DNA of 9,087 nt. Source: Gemmatimonadota bacterium (GTDB taxonomy: Bacteria > GCA-2686955). Positions 1-6,469 of the stretch are shown here, in pieces (within the stretch, counting starts at the first letter, position 1; each line of letters starts with the position of its first letter). The stretch lies in NCBI GenBank assembly GCA_002686955.1, contig NYZA01000230.1, positions 1-9,087 on the forward strand, in the 5' to 3' direction. The notes under the pieces were generated by a model. It was not told the DNA's origin. It saw only the letters and a list, made by a program, of their open reading frames with translations, and made no database searches. The translations under genes and the position numbers were made by a program.

Positions 1-2
1 GG

Positions 3-569
3 CGGGGGACGGCCGGGCCGGTCCTCATCGTCCCTCTCTTCGTCCCCTACGATCACAGCCTGCGACCCTCGCACGTGCCGGAGGAAAGGGTGCGGGAATG
101 GGCGCGACGAAAAGGGGTTAAACCCGCGGACATCGCCGCGATCGACCCCACGCCGCACGCAACGATGGGCGATTGGTGCGTCGAGCGTGTGCGCATCTCC
201 GAGCGGAGGATCGAAGAAGCACTGGCTCCGACCGAGAGCGCGAGCGACTCGATTCCAACGGTGCTCATCAATCACTTTCCCCCGCGGAACGACCTGATTC
301 GCCTCGTCCGCATCTTCCGCTTCGGCCCCTGGTGCGGAACCCGCTCCACGGAGACGTGGGCGCGTCGTTATGGCGCGAAGGCTGTGGTGTACGGGCATCT
401 CCACCTGCCGGCCACCGATCACCTCGCGGGCGTTCGGTACGAGGAGGTGTCGCTCGGCTATCCCCGCGAGCGCGGCGTCGAACGCGCCCCCCGCACCTAC
501 CTGCGGGAGATTCTGCCCGGTCCGACCGATGAGGAGCGACATTCGGGACCCCGGTGGCACGCCCCTTGA
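3..569 (+). CDS. Calcineurin-like metallophosphoesterase, 3' part (5' end outside window)
   Basis: The reading frame is open from the left edge of the window, so the N-terminus is missing; 188 codons are visible before the TGA at 567-569. Two motifs typical of the C-terminal half of calcineurin-type metallophosphoesterases are present: a metal-binding Asn-His in VLINHFPP (visible residues 87-94) and the GHLH motif (131-134), preceded by a hydrophobic strand (KAVVY). The stretch PLFVPYDHS near the left edge and the WCG before GHLH resemble a family of bacterial metallophosphoesterases common in high-GC genomes. The earlier motifs (DxH, GDxxD, GNHE) would lie upstream of the window. The enzyme would hydrolyse a phosphomonoester or diester with a two-metal centre in the cytoplasm; the substrate is unknown. 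Its stop codon directly abuts the stop codon of the convergent beta-helix gene. The family call is firm, the exact role is not. Confidence 0.88.
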   Translation, partial: RGTAGPVLIVPLFVPYDHSLRPSHVPEERVREWARRKGVKPADIAAIDPTPHATMGDWCVERVRISERRIEEALAPTESASDSIPTVLINHFPPRNDLIRLVRIFRFGPWCGTRSTETWARRYGAKAVVYGHLHLPATDHLAGVRYEEVSLGYPRERGVERAPRTYLREILPGPTDEERHSGPRWHAP

Positions 570-1895
570 CTACCAGTCGTTTCCGAGAATCCCCATGTCC
601 CCCTGACCCTCTCCCGACCCGAGGGCGGGCGAGTTCTCTCGGAGGCTGAAGCCTCGGATCGCTTCGAACGCGGTCGCCCACGCGCGGCGGGCCCCCATAC
701 CCCCTTCGAAATGCAAGAGATCGCGGGGTGCATCGACGAAGAGAGGATTCCTCCCGAGGAGATTCGTCGCGTCCAGGTCGACGTTCGAAAGTGCACTGTC
801 TTGCTGCAGCAGGTTATGCGTGATCTCTACCTGGAATCCTGGCAGATCTCCATCCCGAGAGTAGATCGCCCAACGCTCGCGATGTGCGTCGTCACTCCCG
901 TTCATATGGAAGATGTTGTCCCGCACTTCCGCCCGAACGGGCACGGTGCGACAGTCCTCATTCGGGAGGAATAGCTCGGAAGGAGCGATCCGTAATCCAG
1001 TGCCCTCGTTGGCGACGAAGACGTTGTTGCTGATGGAGACCGTGCCGCGGTCGCCCCCTCCATCGATCACGAGACCATGGCCGCCGATCCGCCCCAGACC
1101 GATCGGGTGCTCGATCGAGAAGGCGCCGGCGAAGAGGTTGTTGCGCACGCTAACGTCCCCCGGCATCTGCAGATGCAGCTGAGCCTTGTGGGAACGGATG
1201 AAGAGATTCCGTTCCACGTGGAGCCGGTGCGCCGCCGTGGTGTGAATCCCTTCAGTCCCGCAGAGTGCGAATAGGGAGTGATCGATCCGCCCTTCGGAGC
1301 GATGCAGCTCCAGGCCGTTTCCAGAGAGGTTCACGAAGGCGGAGCGGCTGACGCGAATGAGCGAACGCGCCCGATCGAGCTTGGAGGGATCGATCGCCGT
1401 CCAGCGCGGGTCGCAGGCGCGGGCGCCCGCTCCGGCGCCGAGCTTCACGCCAGTGAGCAGCGATGAGAAGCTGCACTCGATCAGATCGATTGTCGTGGCC
1501 GCCCCGTCCTCCGGCGATCCTCCGTCGATCAACTCGATCCCGATCGACTCCCCGGCTCGCCCGCGGAAATCGAGGCGCTCGAGCCGGAGCTCGAAGGGGC
1601 GAGCCGCCCGATTGTCGATCGTCAAGATCGTCGCGTCGCCGAATGCCGGCCGGATCGTGGCCAGCGACTCGCCCGCTGCCGTCAACACGAGCGCCTCGAC
1701 TCGGCGGGCATCTATTACCACCGACTCTCGAACCGATCCGGCTATGGCGATTGTGTCGCCGGGGGCGCTGGATTCGATCGCGGCTGCCAGGGTGGGCTGC
1801 TCCATTGGTACGAGCGTGACGGAAGCGAACGCCGTGCCTACCAGCGTCAACGCACCGATCCATGGGATCGGATTGAGGATCGGCTTGGCCATCAT
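570..1895 (-). CDS. Exported right-handed parallel beta-helix protein
   Basis: This 441-residue protein begins with a Sec-type signal peptide: Met-Met-Ala-Lys, a hydrophobic stretch (IGALTLVGTAFA, about residues 13-24), and probable cleavage near residue 24. The segment TLAAAIESSAPGDTIAI (35-51) matches the usual opening of pectate-lyase-like beta-helix proteins. It is followed by repeated coils with Asn/Phe ladders: ERNLFI (228-233), RNNLFAG (251-257), SNNVFVA (289-295), RDNIFHM (325-331) and THNLLQQ (359-365). The ending, GRNPLFVD (381-388) then FSLRENSPALGSG (416-428), is the common closing coil of this fold. Such proteins bind or cleave polysaccharides, or are structural; no catalytic residues can be assigned. 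The start at the double ATG is chosen because AGGAG sits 9 bases upstream and the signal peptide follows; a longer open frame upstream overlaps the S51 gene and looks non-coding. It is the last gene of a probable three-gene operon, 80 bases after the S51 gene. Confidence 0.85.
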   Translation of the reverse strand: MMAKPILNPIPWIGALTLVGTAFASVTLVPMEQPTLAAAIESSAPGDTIAIAGSVRESVVIDARRVEALVLTAAGESLATIRPAFGDATILTIDNRAARPFELRLERLDFRGRAGESIGIELIDGGSPEDGAATTIDLIECSFSSLLTGVKLGAGAGARACDPRWTAIDPSKLDRARSLIRVSRSAFVNLSGNGLELHRSEGRIDHSLFALCGTEGIHTTAAHRLHVERNLFIRSHKAQLHLQMPGDVSVRNNLFAGAFSIEHPIGLGRIGGHGLVIDGGGDRGTVSISNNVFVANEGTGLRIAPSELFLPNEDCRTVPVRAEVRDNIFHMNGSDDAHRERWAIYSRDGDLPGFQVEITHNLLQQDSALSNVDLDATNLLGRNPLFVDAPRDLLHFEGGMGARRAWATAFEAIRGFSLRENSPALGSGEGQGDMGILGNDW

Positions 1896-1904
1896 GGGAT
1901 CGAT

Positions 1905-1909
1905 CTCCT
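1905..1909 (-). promoter_or_regulatory. Ribosome binding site of the beta-helix gene
   Basis: AGGAG on the minus strand lies 9 bases before the first of two consecutive ATG codons (1893-1895 and 1890-1892). A second AGGAG copy (1915-1919) lies ten bases further upstream. This decides the start against the much longer open frame, which would begin inside the S51 gene. Confidence 0.6.
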
Positions 1910-1975
1910 GGGTTCTCCTGGAGATCGTCCGAAAAGGAGCCCGACTTGAGGGGCGGGAACACGCGAGCGCGGACC

Positions 1976-2917
1976 TCAGTGCGCCGCCAGCACCTCCTCG
2001 ATCGATCCGAAGGGAGCGGGGCTTCGCCCGTGAAAGTCGGTCAGGCCGCCGGGCGTCGTGACGAACGCCGCCTTGTAGGCATGATCCGCCGATTCGATCC
2101 GCACCATCTTCTCCCCTCCGTGGAAAGCCCAGTGCTCTCCGCGCGGCCCGAAATGCTCGATCGGAACACCCTGGCGGGTCTTCACGTGCCATTGCTCCGA
2201 TTCGATGTCCCAGGTGCGGTCCACTACGAAGTCGATCACCTGCCAGAAGTTGCCCGATGGCAATCTGCCTTGATCGATATTGAGCCCCGAATCGTTCGGC
2301 AGACCGAAGGCCATGCAATGGGGGAAGCTGCTGGCGACCTGCATCAGATCGCCCTCTCTGCCCCGCTCATGGTGCAGGGTCGTTACGACATTGCGTGCCA
2401 GACCGAAGGCGTTGGAGTCATCCATTCGGTGGTGCGCGGAGGATGAGAGGATCTCACCGAGCTGGTCCGCTCCCGCCGAGAAGCCGACCGTCAAGAGACC
2501 GCGGCTCTGACGCTCGTGCAGAATCCGCCCGAAGCGGCCTGGCTCGTTTCCGAAAACCGCCCCCAGAGTCTTGTAGCGCTGAAGTCCCAGCTCGCTGCTT
2601 CCGCCGGCCAGAACGACCACCTGCGATTCGTAGAGCAGGTGCCAGAAGAGATCGGCGTCTTGCCGGCGAAGCCCGCTGGACCAGTAGAAGGGGACGAACT
2701 CCAATCCGTACTGCTCGAAACGCTTGAAATACCAGTCGAAGGTGCCGGTCTCGTACTGCTGCCTGTTTCGCTCGTCCCCGCCGTTGACGGTCTGCGACAT
2801 CGGAAGAAGGAGAATCCGCTTGTTGTCGAGGCCTTGAAGCGCTCGCTCGGCGATCAGATCGCGGTGAATATGCTGACAGCGATTGTGGGAGCTATAGATC
2901 AGACAGGTGCCCCGCAT
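1976..2917 (-). CDS. Peptidase S51 / cyanophycinase-like protein
   Basis: This is a 313-residue protein without a signal peptide or membrane segment, so probably cytoplasmic. The N-terminal beta-alpha pattern, including KRILLLPMS (33-41), leads to VVVLAGGSSELGLQRY (100-115) and then GLLTVGFSAGADQLGE (140-155). The G-F-S-A-G nucleophile elbow, with the likely catalytic Ser at 147, is typical of the S51 group (peptidase E, cyanophycinase) within the class-I glutamine-amidotransferase-like fold. The catalytic His/Asp partners cannot be assigned with confidence. Family members hydrolyse Asp-containing dipeptides or cyanophycin; no cyanophycin synthetase is visible, so the substrate is open. An ATG at 2929 is possible, but the one at 2917 has GGAG six bases upstream. 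It lies 67 bases downstream of the DUF547 gene; a CATAAT at 2959-2964 (minus strand) in that gap could be an internal -10 box, but its -35 (TAGCGA) is poor. It is odd as the only non-exported product between two exported ones. Confidence 0.78.
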   Translation of the reverse strand: MRGTCLIYSSHNRCQHIHRDLIAERALQGLDNKRILLLPMSQTVNGGDERNRQQYETGTFDWYFKRFEQYGLEFVPFYWSSGLRRQDADLFWHLLYESQVVVLAGGSSELGLQRYKTLGAVFGNEPGRFGRILHERQSRGLLTVGFSAGADQLGEILSSSAHHRMDDSNAFGLARNVVTTLHHERGREGDLMQVASSFPHCMAFGLPNDSGLNIDQGRLPSGNFWQVIDFVVDRTWDIESEQWHVKTRQGVPIEHFGPRGEHWAFHGGEKMVRIESADHAYKAAFVTTPGGLTDFHGRSPAPFGSIEEVLAAH

Positions 2918-2923
2918 GACGGA

Positions 2924-2927
2924 CTCC
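2924..2927 (-). promoter_or_regulatory. Ribosome binding site deciding the S51 start
   Basis: GGAG on the minus strand is followed by a six-base spacer and the ATG at 2915-2917. The upstream ATG at 2927-2929 overlaps this site and has no purine-rich sequence at the right distance of its own, so the internal start is preferred. Confidence 0.5.
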
Positions 2928-2984
2928 ATGACTTGGGTTGGGACGAGAAAGGGCGGAGATTATGACCGATCCGGCGGAGAATCG

Positions 2985-3851
2985 CTACTTGTGGCGGTTG
3001 ATCGACCAGTCGTACTCCATGTAGCGGATCTCGTAGCCTGGGGCAGACTGGGCCGCCGCCGCGACCGGTGCACCTCCGTAGAGCTCGATGAACCCGAGCA
3101 CCGTGGGCGCTTTCCCCGCCCGCTCCGCGTGTTTCTCGAAGTCTTCGCGGAACCAGTCGTAGATCGATGAGAGGTGCACCACGCGGTTGGCGGAATCTAT
3201 GCGCACGTGCCGCGCGTCGCCGGCCAGCTCCGCGACGGCCCGGTCGAGATCGGGTTCGAGGGTCTCGGGCATCCATGCGCGCGGCTGAAGCGTGGGGCAG
3301 GACACCGATGCGCAGTTGATAGCGGCGTGGATCCGGGCGTCCTCGAAGCCCTTGCGCAGAATCTCGTTCTCGAGGTCGTTCAGGTTGATCTCGTCCCCAT
3401 CCAGGTTGAAACGCAGGCCGTAGAAAAAGCCGAATCCCCCACCGGGAGCAAGGGGAGCGCGCACATCGCGCACCGACTCGATCGGCCAGTTCTCGACGAC
3501 GCCGAGAAGCACCAGCGCGTTGTAGGCGTTGAGATAGTAGGCCAGACGATCGGCGCGCGAAGTGAAGCGATCCGGCGTCGTTCGGGGCCCGCTCGCGGCC
3601 AATGAGGCGGCATAAGCGCGCAGATCGCCCGACTCCATCGCCAAGGTCTGGTAGTCGACACCGCTGGAATTCGCGTGGCGGGTCAAGACACGGTCGAGGC
3701 GTTCGTGCGAGAAGCCGGAGGGGGGGAGGGGGGGAGGATCGACCCCCGCCGAGATCGTGCGCACGCCGATCGCACCGCAGCAGGGCATGGCGGTTGCCGC
3801 GACCAGCAGAAGCTGGATGCGGAGCGTTCTCAACGATGTCGGCAGGCGCAT
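2985..3851 (-). CDS. Exported DUF547-family protein
   Basis: This 288-residue protein shows all the landmarks of DUF547: DRLAYYLNAYNALVLLG (101-117), INLNDLENEILRKGF (155-169), the strongly conserved RIHAAINCASVSCPTL (173-188) with two cysteines, and the closing YDWSIN (280-285). The family is widespread in bacteria and plants but has no established biochemical role. The N-terminus (Arg-rich start, then LLLVAATAMPCCG, 14-26) looks like a signal peptide. The two cysteines at 24-25 hint at a lipoprotein, but Ala-Met-Pro-Cys is not a proper lipobox, so ordinary Sec export is as likely. A Pro-rich linker (39-44, DNA 3717-3737) separates signal and domain. The start at 3851 is chosen for AGGAGG six bases upstream; an in-frame ATG at 3875 precedes that site. 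It is the first gene of the leftward set and probably carries the operon's promoter upstream. Confidence 0.9.
   Translation of the reverse strand: MRLPTSLRTLRIQLLLVAATAMPCCGAIGVRTISAGVDPPPLPPSGFSHERLDRVLTRHANSSGVDYQTLAMESGDLRAYAASLAASGPRTTPDRFTSRADRLAYYLNAYNALVLLGVVENWPIESVRDVRAPLAPGGGFGFFYGLRFNLDGDEINLNDLENEILRKGFEDARIHAAINCASVSCPTLQPRAWMPETLEPDLDRAVAELAGDARHVRIDSANRVVHLSSIYDWFREDFEKHAERAGKAPTVLGFIELYGGAPVAAAAQSAPGYEIRYMEYDWSINRHK
3717..3737 (+). repeat. G-rich tract (two G7 runs) inside the DUF547 gene
   Basis: The plus strand reads GG A GGGGGGG A GGGGGGG A GG, which on the coding strand is C-rich and specifies the Pro-Pro-Pro-Leu-Pro-Pro linker after the signal peptide. G runs of this length can form quadruplexes and are prone to replication slippage; gain or loss of one base would shift the frame at codon 39-45 and remove the whole DUF547 domain. 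Only the tract is seen; any function is an inference. Confidence 0.7.
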
Positions 3852-3857
3852 GTCGGT

Positions 3858-3863
3858 CCTCCT
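3858..3863 (-). promoter_or_regulatory. Ribosome binding site of the DUF547 gene
   Basis: A full AGGAGG on the minus strand with a six-base spacer to the ATG at 3849-3851. It lies downstream of the alternative in-frame ATG at 3873-3875, which argues strongly for the shorter protein. Confidence 0.7.
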
Positions 3864-3873
3864 CGAGTACTGC

Positions 3874-3901
3874 ACCGTAGGCCGGAGGAATGAGCTGTCA
3901 A
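3874..3901 (-). promoter_or_regulatory. Candidate sigma70-like promoter for the leftward operon
   Basis: On the minus strand a perfect TTGACA (3896-3901) is followed after 16 bases by TACGGT (3874-3879), a weak -10 that keeps the first T, the A and the last T of TATAAT. It sits just upstream of the DUF547 ribosome site, where a promoter is expected. The -35 box shares three bases with the 16-base palindrome. The match is by eye and the -10 is poor. Confidence 0.35.
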
Positions 3902-3914
3902 CCCGATCGGGTTG
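3899..3914. promoter_or_regulatory. Perfect 16-base palindrome, candidate operator
   Basis: CAACCCGATCGGGTTG is a perfect inverted repeat with no spacer. It lies in the only divergent intergenic region of the window and overlaps the candidate leftward -35 box by three bases, a typical place for a dimeric repressor site. The central CGATCG is a very common motif here, so part of the symmetry could be chance, but the flanking CAACC/GGTTG arms extend it. It is not followed by a T run, so it is not a terminator. Confidence 0.4.
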
Positions 3915-3966
3915 CTCTTTGTTGCCTCCGGTGTGGAATACGACGGGCGAAGCGCCGATCTCCTCG

Positions 3967-3995
3967 TTGACACGCCGATGGTTCGCGGTGACGAT
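3967..3995 (+). promoter_or_regulatory. Candidate sigma70-like promoter for the rightward paralogue pair
   Basis: A perfect TTGACA (3967-3972) is followed after 17 bases by GACGAT (3990-3995), which shares the second A and final AT with TATAAT. Transcription would start near 4002 and give a leader of about 35 bases before the ATG at 4037. The -35 and spacing are good, the -10 is weak. The AT-richer stretch 4001-4016 could be an alternative -10 area or the melted start region. Confidence 0.35.
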
Positions 3996-4022
3996 CGAGC
4001 AATCTTTAAGTCTATGTCGCTC

Positions 4023-4028
4023 AGGAGG
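4023..4028 (+). promoter_or_regulatory. Ribosome binding site of the first paralogue
   Basis: AGGAGG lies eight bases before the ATG at 4037. A TTG codon at 4034 is in the same frame, but its five-base spacing is tighter and ATG is the stronger start, so 4037 is chosen. Confidence 0.6.
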
Positions 4029-4036
4029 ACCTGTTG

Positions 4037-5242
4037 ATGCTCATTCGACGAGGGAGCGCGGCCGCGATGGTCGCGATCTTCGTGGCACAGGCGCCCGCGG
4101 CCACCGATCTTGCGATCGGTCCGAACGCCGTCGTTCCCGCCGGCGCACCCCTGCCCGCTGCTTATCGACCGCGCGCCACCGCGGCCTGCGATCACTTGGG
4201 CGTCTGCGGCACTATCTGCCCCAGCGGGGGGAGCTTTTTCATCGCCGATTTCGCATACGACAAGGCGAACGACCGCTTCGCGGTGATCGATGTCACCTCG
4301 CCCGACGGCATCTTCTGGCTCGACGCCGCCTCCTGCCAGGTGGGCCAGTACGGCAGCTTCGCGGGTGTTTCTCAGCGGGGTTGCGCGATCGACAATCTGA
4401 GCGGCATCGTCTACACGGCCGGTTGGACCGACCACGAGGTCTGGCGCGTCGACGAGGGCTTCAACGTGCTGGGCAGCCAGTCTTTCGAGGAAGATTTCGG
4501 CGGCCTCGCCGTGGACGAAGATGGCTCTCGGCTCTATGCGGCCACGACCGCGGATCCCGACGAGCTGATCGAATACGAGATCGGGCTCGATGGGGAGATC
4601 ACACCGAGCGGCAGACGCTGGCCGATCCCTTGGGGCGCGTTCAGCGACGGATTCTCGGCGGCCTCGCTCGAATACGACGACTGCTCCGGGACGTTCATGG
4701 CGATCAACCAAGATGCGAACGAAATGGAGTATTTCAAGCTCCAGGGATCGAGCCTGATCTCGACCGGCCATTGCCCTCTTCCGGGGGGAATCGGCTGGGG
4801 TTTCGGGCTCGACTTTGCTCGGGTGACCCTGTCGGTGGCCGACATCGCATCCTACAGTTGCGATTTCCCGATCGTCTCTCTGGCCCCCGATGGAGCCGTG
4901 TGCGGCGGCGGCATCGATGATCTGGCGTTGCGCTACGAACCGCTTCTTTCGACCGCCGTGCAGAGCTATGCGATTCCCTACGGCGCTAGAATCAACAATC
5001 GCACCAACGCGGCGCTCACGCGCACGTTGTGGATCGAATTGGATGCTCCGCCGATTCAGGTGAACCTAGGCCCACTGGTTCTGCCTCCCGGATCGAGTCG
5101 TCTCTTCGGCTTCGCCGGCCCACTCCCGATGCCAGTCGGTACCTATTCCGGAAGTGCGCACCTGGGAACGAGCTTCATGGGTGAGCCCGAGGCCTCGACC
5201 GATTTCGAATTCGAGCTCGCCCGCCCCGGCCTTCAGCAGTAA
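4037..5242 (+). CDS. Exported nine-cysteine propeller-like protein, paralogue A
   Basis: I do not recognise a named family. The 401-residue product has a Sec-type signal peptide (MLIRR, then a hydrophobic Ala-rich segment to about residue 22). A domain at 51-289 holds nine cysteines (51, 57, 61, 100, 116, 216, 246, 275, 289), starting with C-x5-C-x3-C-P-S. It is built from about five similar 40-50-residue units that begin near 68, 112, 154, 208 and 252, with patterns such as FAYDKANDRFAVIDV and AIDNLSGIVYTAGW. This spacing suggests a small beta-propeller held by disulphides. A second, Ig-like beta domain (about 295-396) contains LPPGSS and TYSGSAHLG. The nearby gene B is a paralogue with every cysteine conserved. 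No enzyme motif is visible; binding or a surface role is a guess. It is the first gene of a two-gene operon, with a candidate TTGACA promoter upstream. Confidence 0.8.
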   Translation: MLIRRGSAAAMVAIFVAQAPAATDLAIGPNAVVPAGAPLPAAYRPRATAACDHLGVCGTICPSGGSFFIADFAYDKANDRFAVIDVTSPDGIFWLDAASCQVGQYGSFAGVSQRGCAIDNLSGIVYTAGWTDHEVWRVDEGFNVLGSQSFEEDFGGLAVDEDGSRLYAATTADPDELIEYEIGLDGEITPSGRRWPIPWGAFSDGFSAASLEYDDCSGTFMAINQDANEMEYFKLQGSSLISTGHCPLPGGIGWGFGLDFARVTLSVADIASYSCDFPIVSLAPDGAVCGGGIDDLALRYEPLLSTAVQSYAIPYGARINNRTNAALTRTLWIELDAPPIQVNLGPLVLPPGSSRLFGFAGPLPMPVGTYSGSAHLGTSFMGEPEASTDFEFELARPGLQQ

Positions 5243-5257
5243 CGAGGGATCATCGAC

Positions 5258-6469
5258 ATGAACACGATGGCAACACGGGTTGCGCTATTGACTCTCGCGG
5301 CCCTTCCCGCCCTCGCTTCCACGCCGCCGGTGGCGGTGGGCCCGGATGCCGTGGTTCCGGACGGTACGCCCCTTCCCGCGGCGCGGGCCGGCGCCGACGC
5401 GATCTGCGAAGAGATCGGGCTCTGTGGGGCGATCTGTCCGAGCCCATCCACCGTCTTCGTGGGAGATTTCGCCTACGACACCGCGAACGAACGATTCGCG
5501 GCGATCGATGTCGGCTCGCCCGCCGGCATCTTCTGGATGGACGGCGGTACCTGCTCCATCGACCAGTATGCGACGGCGGCGGGCCCCTCTCAACGAGGAT
5601 GCGCTTTCGACAACGAGACCGGTGTCGTCTATGTCGCCGGCTGGAACGACCAGACGATCCATCGCCTCGACTCGAACTTCTCGATTCTGGGCTCGCAGGT
5701 GCTGGGCGAGGCGTATGCCGGATTGGCGATCGATGAGAGAAATAGGTTGCTCTACGCCATCTCGATCGCGGGCTTCGACGAGCTGATCGAGTACGCCATC
5801 AATGGCGACGGCTCGGTGACCGCGACCGAGAGGCGATGGAATGTGCCTTGGGGCGGATTGAGCGACGGCTCCGCGAGCGCCTCTCTCGAATACGACGACT
5901 GCTCACAGACATTCATGTCGGTTAATCAGGACGCCGGCACCATGGAGTACTTTCAGTTGCAGGCGAACGAGCTCGTCAACATCGCCTATTGCCCGCTCCC
6001 GCAGGGTGTGCCCTGGGGTTTCGGACTCGATTTCACGTCGGTAGAGCTGAAAGTGGCTGATATCGCTTCGTTCTACTGCGATTTCCCGATCGAATCGGTG
6101 GAGCCCGAGGACGCGATTTGCGGGGGCGATATCGGCCCCGATTTCGTCCTATCGTACCGGGCGATGACGCAGCTCTTCGTCGGCAGCGGCGGGGGACCGG
6201 CCTCAGTGCTCGTGCGGAATCTCACCGACCAGAGCGCCGAAAAGGTGTTGTGGCTCTCGGCCCCGCCGAACATCGTCATTCCACTGGGCGTGGCCACGGT
6301 ATTTCCGCCGGGGAGCAACTGGTTCTACACCGGCGTTGGCGAGCTGCCGCCTTTCCTTGCTCCAGGAGACTACTCGGGGACGATCAATCTAGGCGATACG
6401 GTCGGTGGAACCGCCGATGCATCGGTTCCCATGAGCTTCACCGTTGTCCCCAAAGGCCTCGAGCCCTAG
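5258..6469 (+). CDS. Exported nine-cysteine propeller-like protein, paralogue B
   Basis: This 403-residue protein is a tandem paralogue of the gene just upstream. It has its own signal peptide (MNTMATRVALLTLAALPALA, cleavage near residue 20). Its nine cysteines (50, 56, 60, 99, 115, 215, 245, 274, 288) are each offset by exactly one residue from those of paralogue A. By hand count about 57% of residues 50-288 are identical to A, with no net insertion or deletion. The C-terminal beta domain (about 295-396) keeps only short islands in common with A (PPGS, YSG, LG) and is much more diverged. The start is preceded by GAGGGA ten bases upstream, and the gap to the previous stop is 15 bases, so the two are surely co-transcribed and may be translationally coupled. 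Its last ten codons overlap the 3' end of the convergent Asp-box gene. Function is unknown. Confidence 0.8.
   Translation: MNTMATRVALLTLAALPALASTPPVAVGPDAVVPDGTPLPAARAGADAICEEIGLCGAICPSPSTVFVGDFAYDTANERFAAIDVGSPAGIFWMDGGTCSIDQYATAAGPSQRGCAFDNETGVVYVAGWNDQTIHRLDSNFSILGSQVLGEAYAGLAIDERNRLLYAISIAGFDELIEYAINGDGSVTATERRWNVPWGGLSDGSASASLEYDDCSQTFMSVNQDAGTMEYFQLQANELVNIAYCPLPQGVPWGFGLDFTSVELKVADIASFYCDFPIESVEPEDAICGGDIGPDFVLSYRAMTQLFVGSGGGPASVLVRNLTDQSAEKVLWLSAPPNIVIPLGVATVFPPGSNWFYTGVGELPPFLAPGDYSGTINLGDTVGGTADASVPMSFTVVPKGLEP

Noticed and set aside
1357-2061. A 234-codon plus-strand open frame opposite the beta-helix gene.
   Set aside because: It is rich in Ser, Arg and Ala, lacks a recognisable domain, and mirrors the well-supported minus-strand gene; high-GC coding DNA often leaves such antisense frames open.
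1896-2318. A 141-codon N-terminal extension of the beta-helix frame.
   Set aside because: It overlaps most of the 3' third of the S51 gene, is Arg-rich and low in complexity as expected of an out-of-frame shadow, and the signal peptide plus ribosome site support the start at 1895.
1976-2917. Calling the S51-like gene a true cyanophycinase.
   Set aside because: Only the nucleophile elbow and general fold pattern are visible; the partner residues could not be assigned and there is no cyanophycin synthetase nearby.
3757-4920. A 387-codon plus-strand open frame across the divergent region and paralogue A.
   Set aside because: Its product is very Arg-rich, and it overlaps paralogue A, which has a signal peptide, conserved cysteines and a paralogue.
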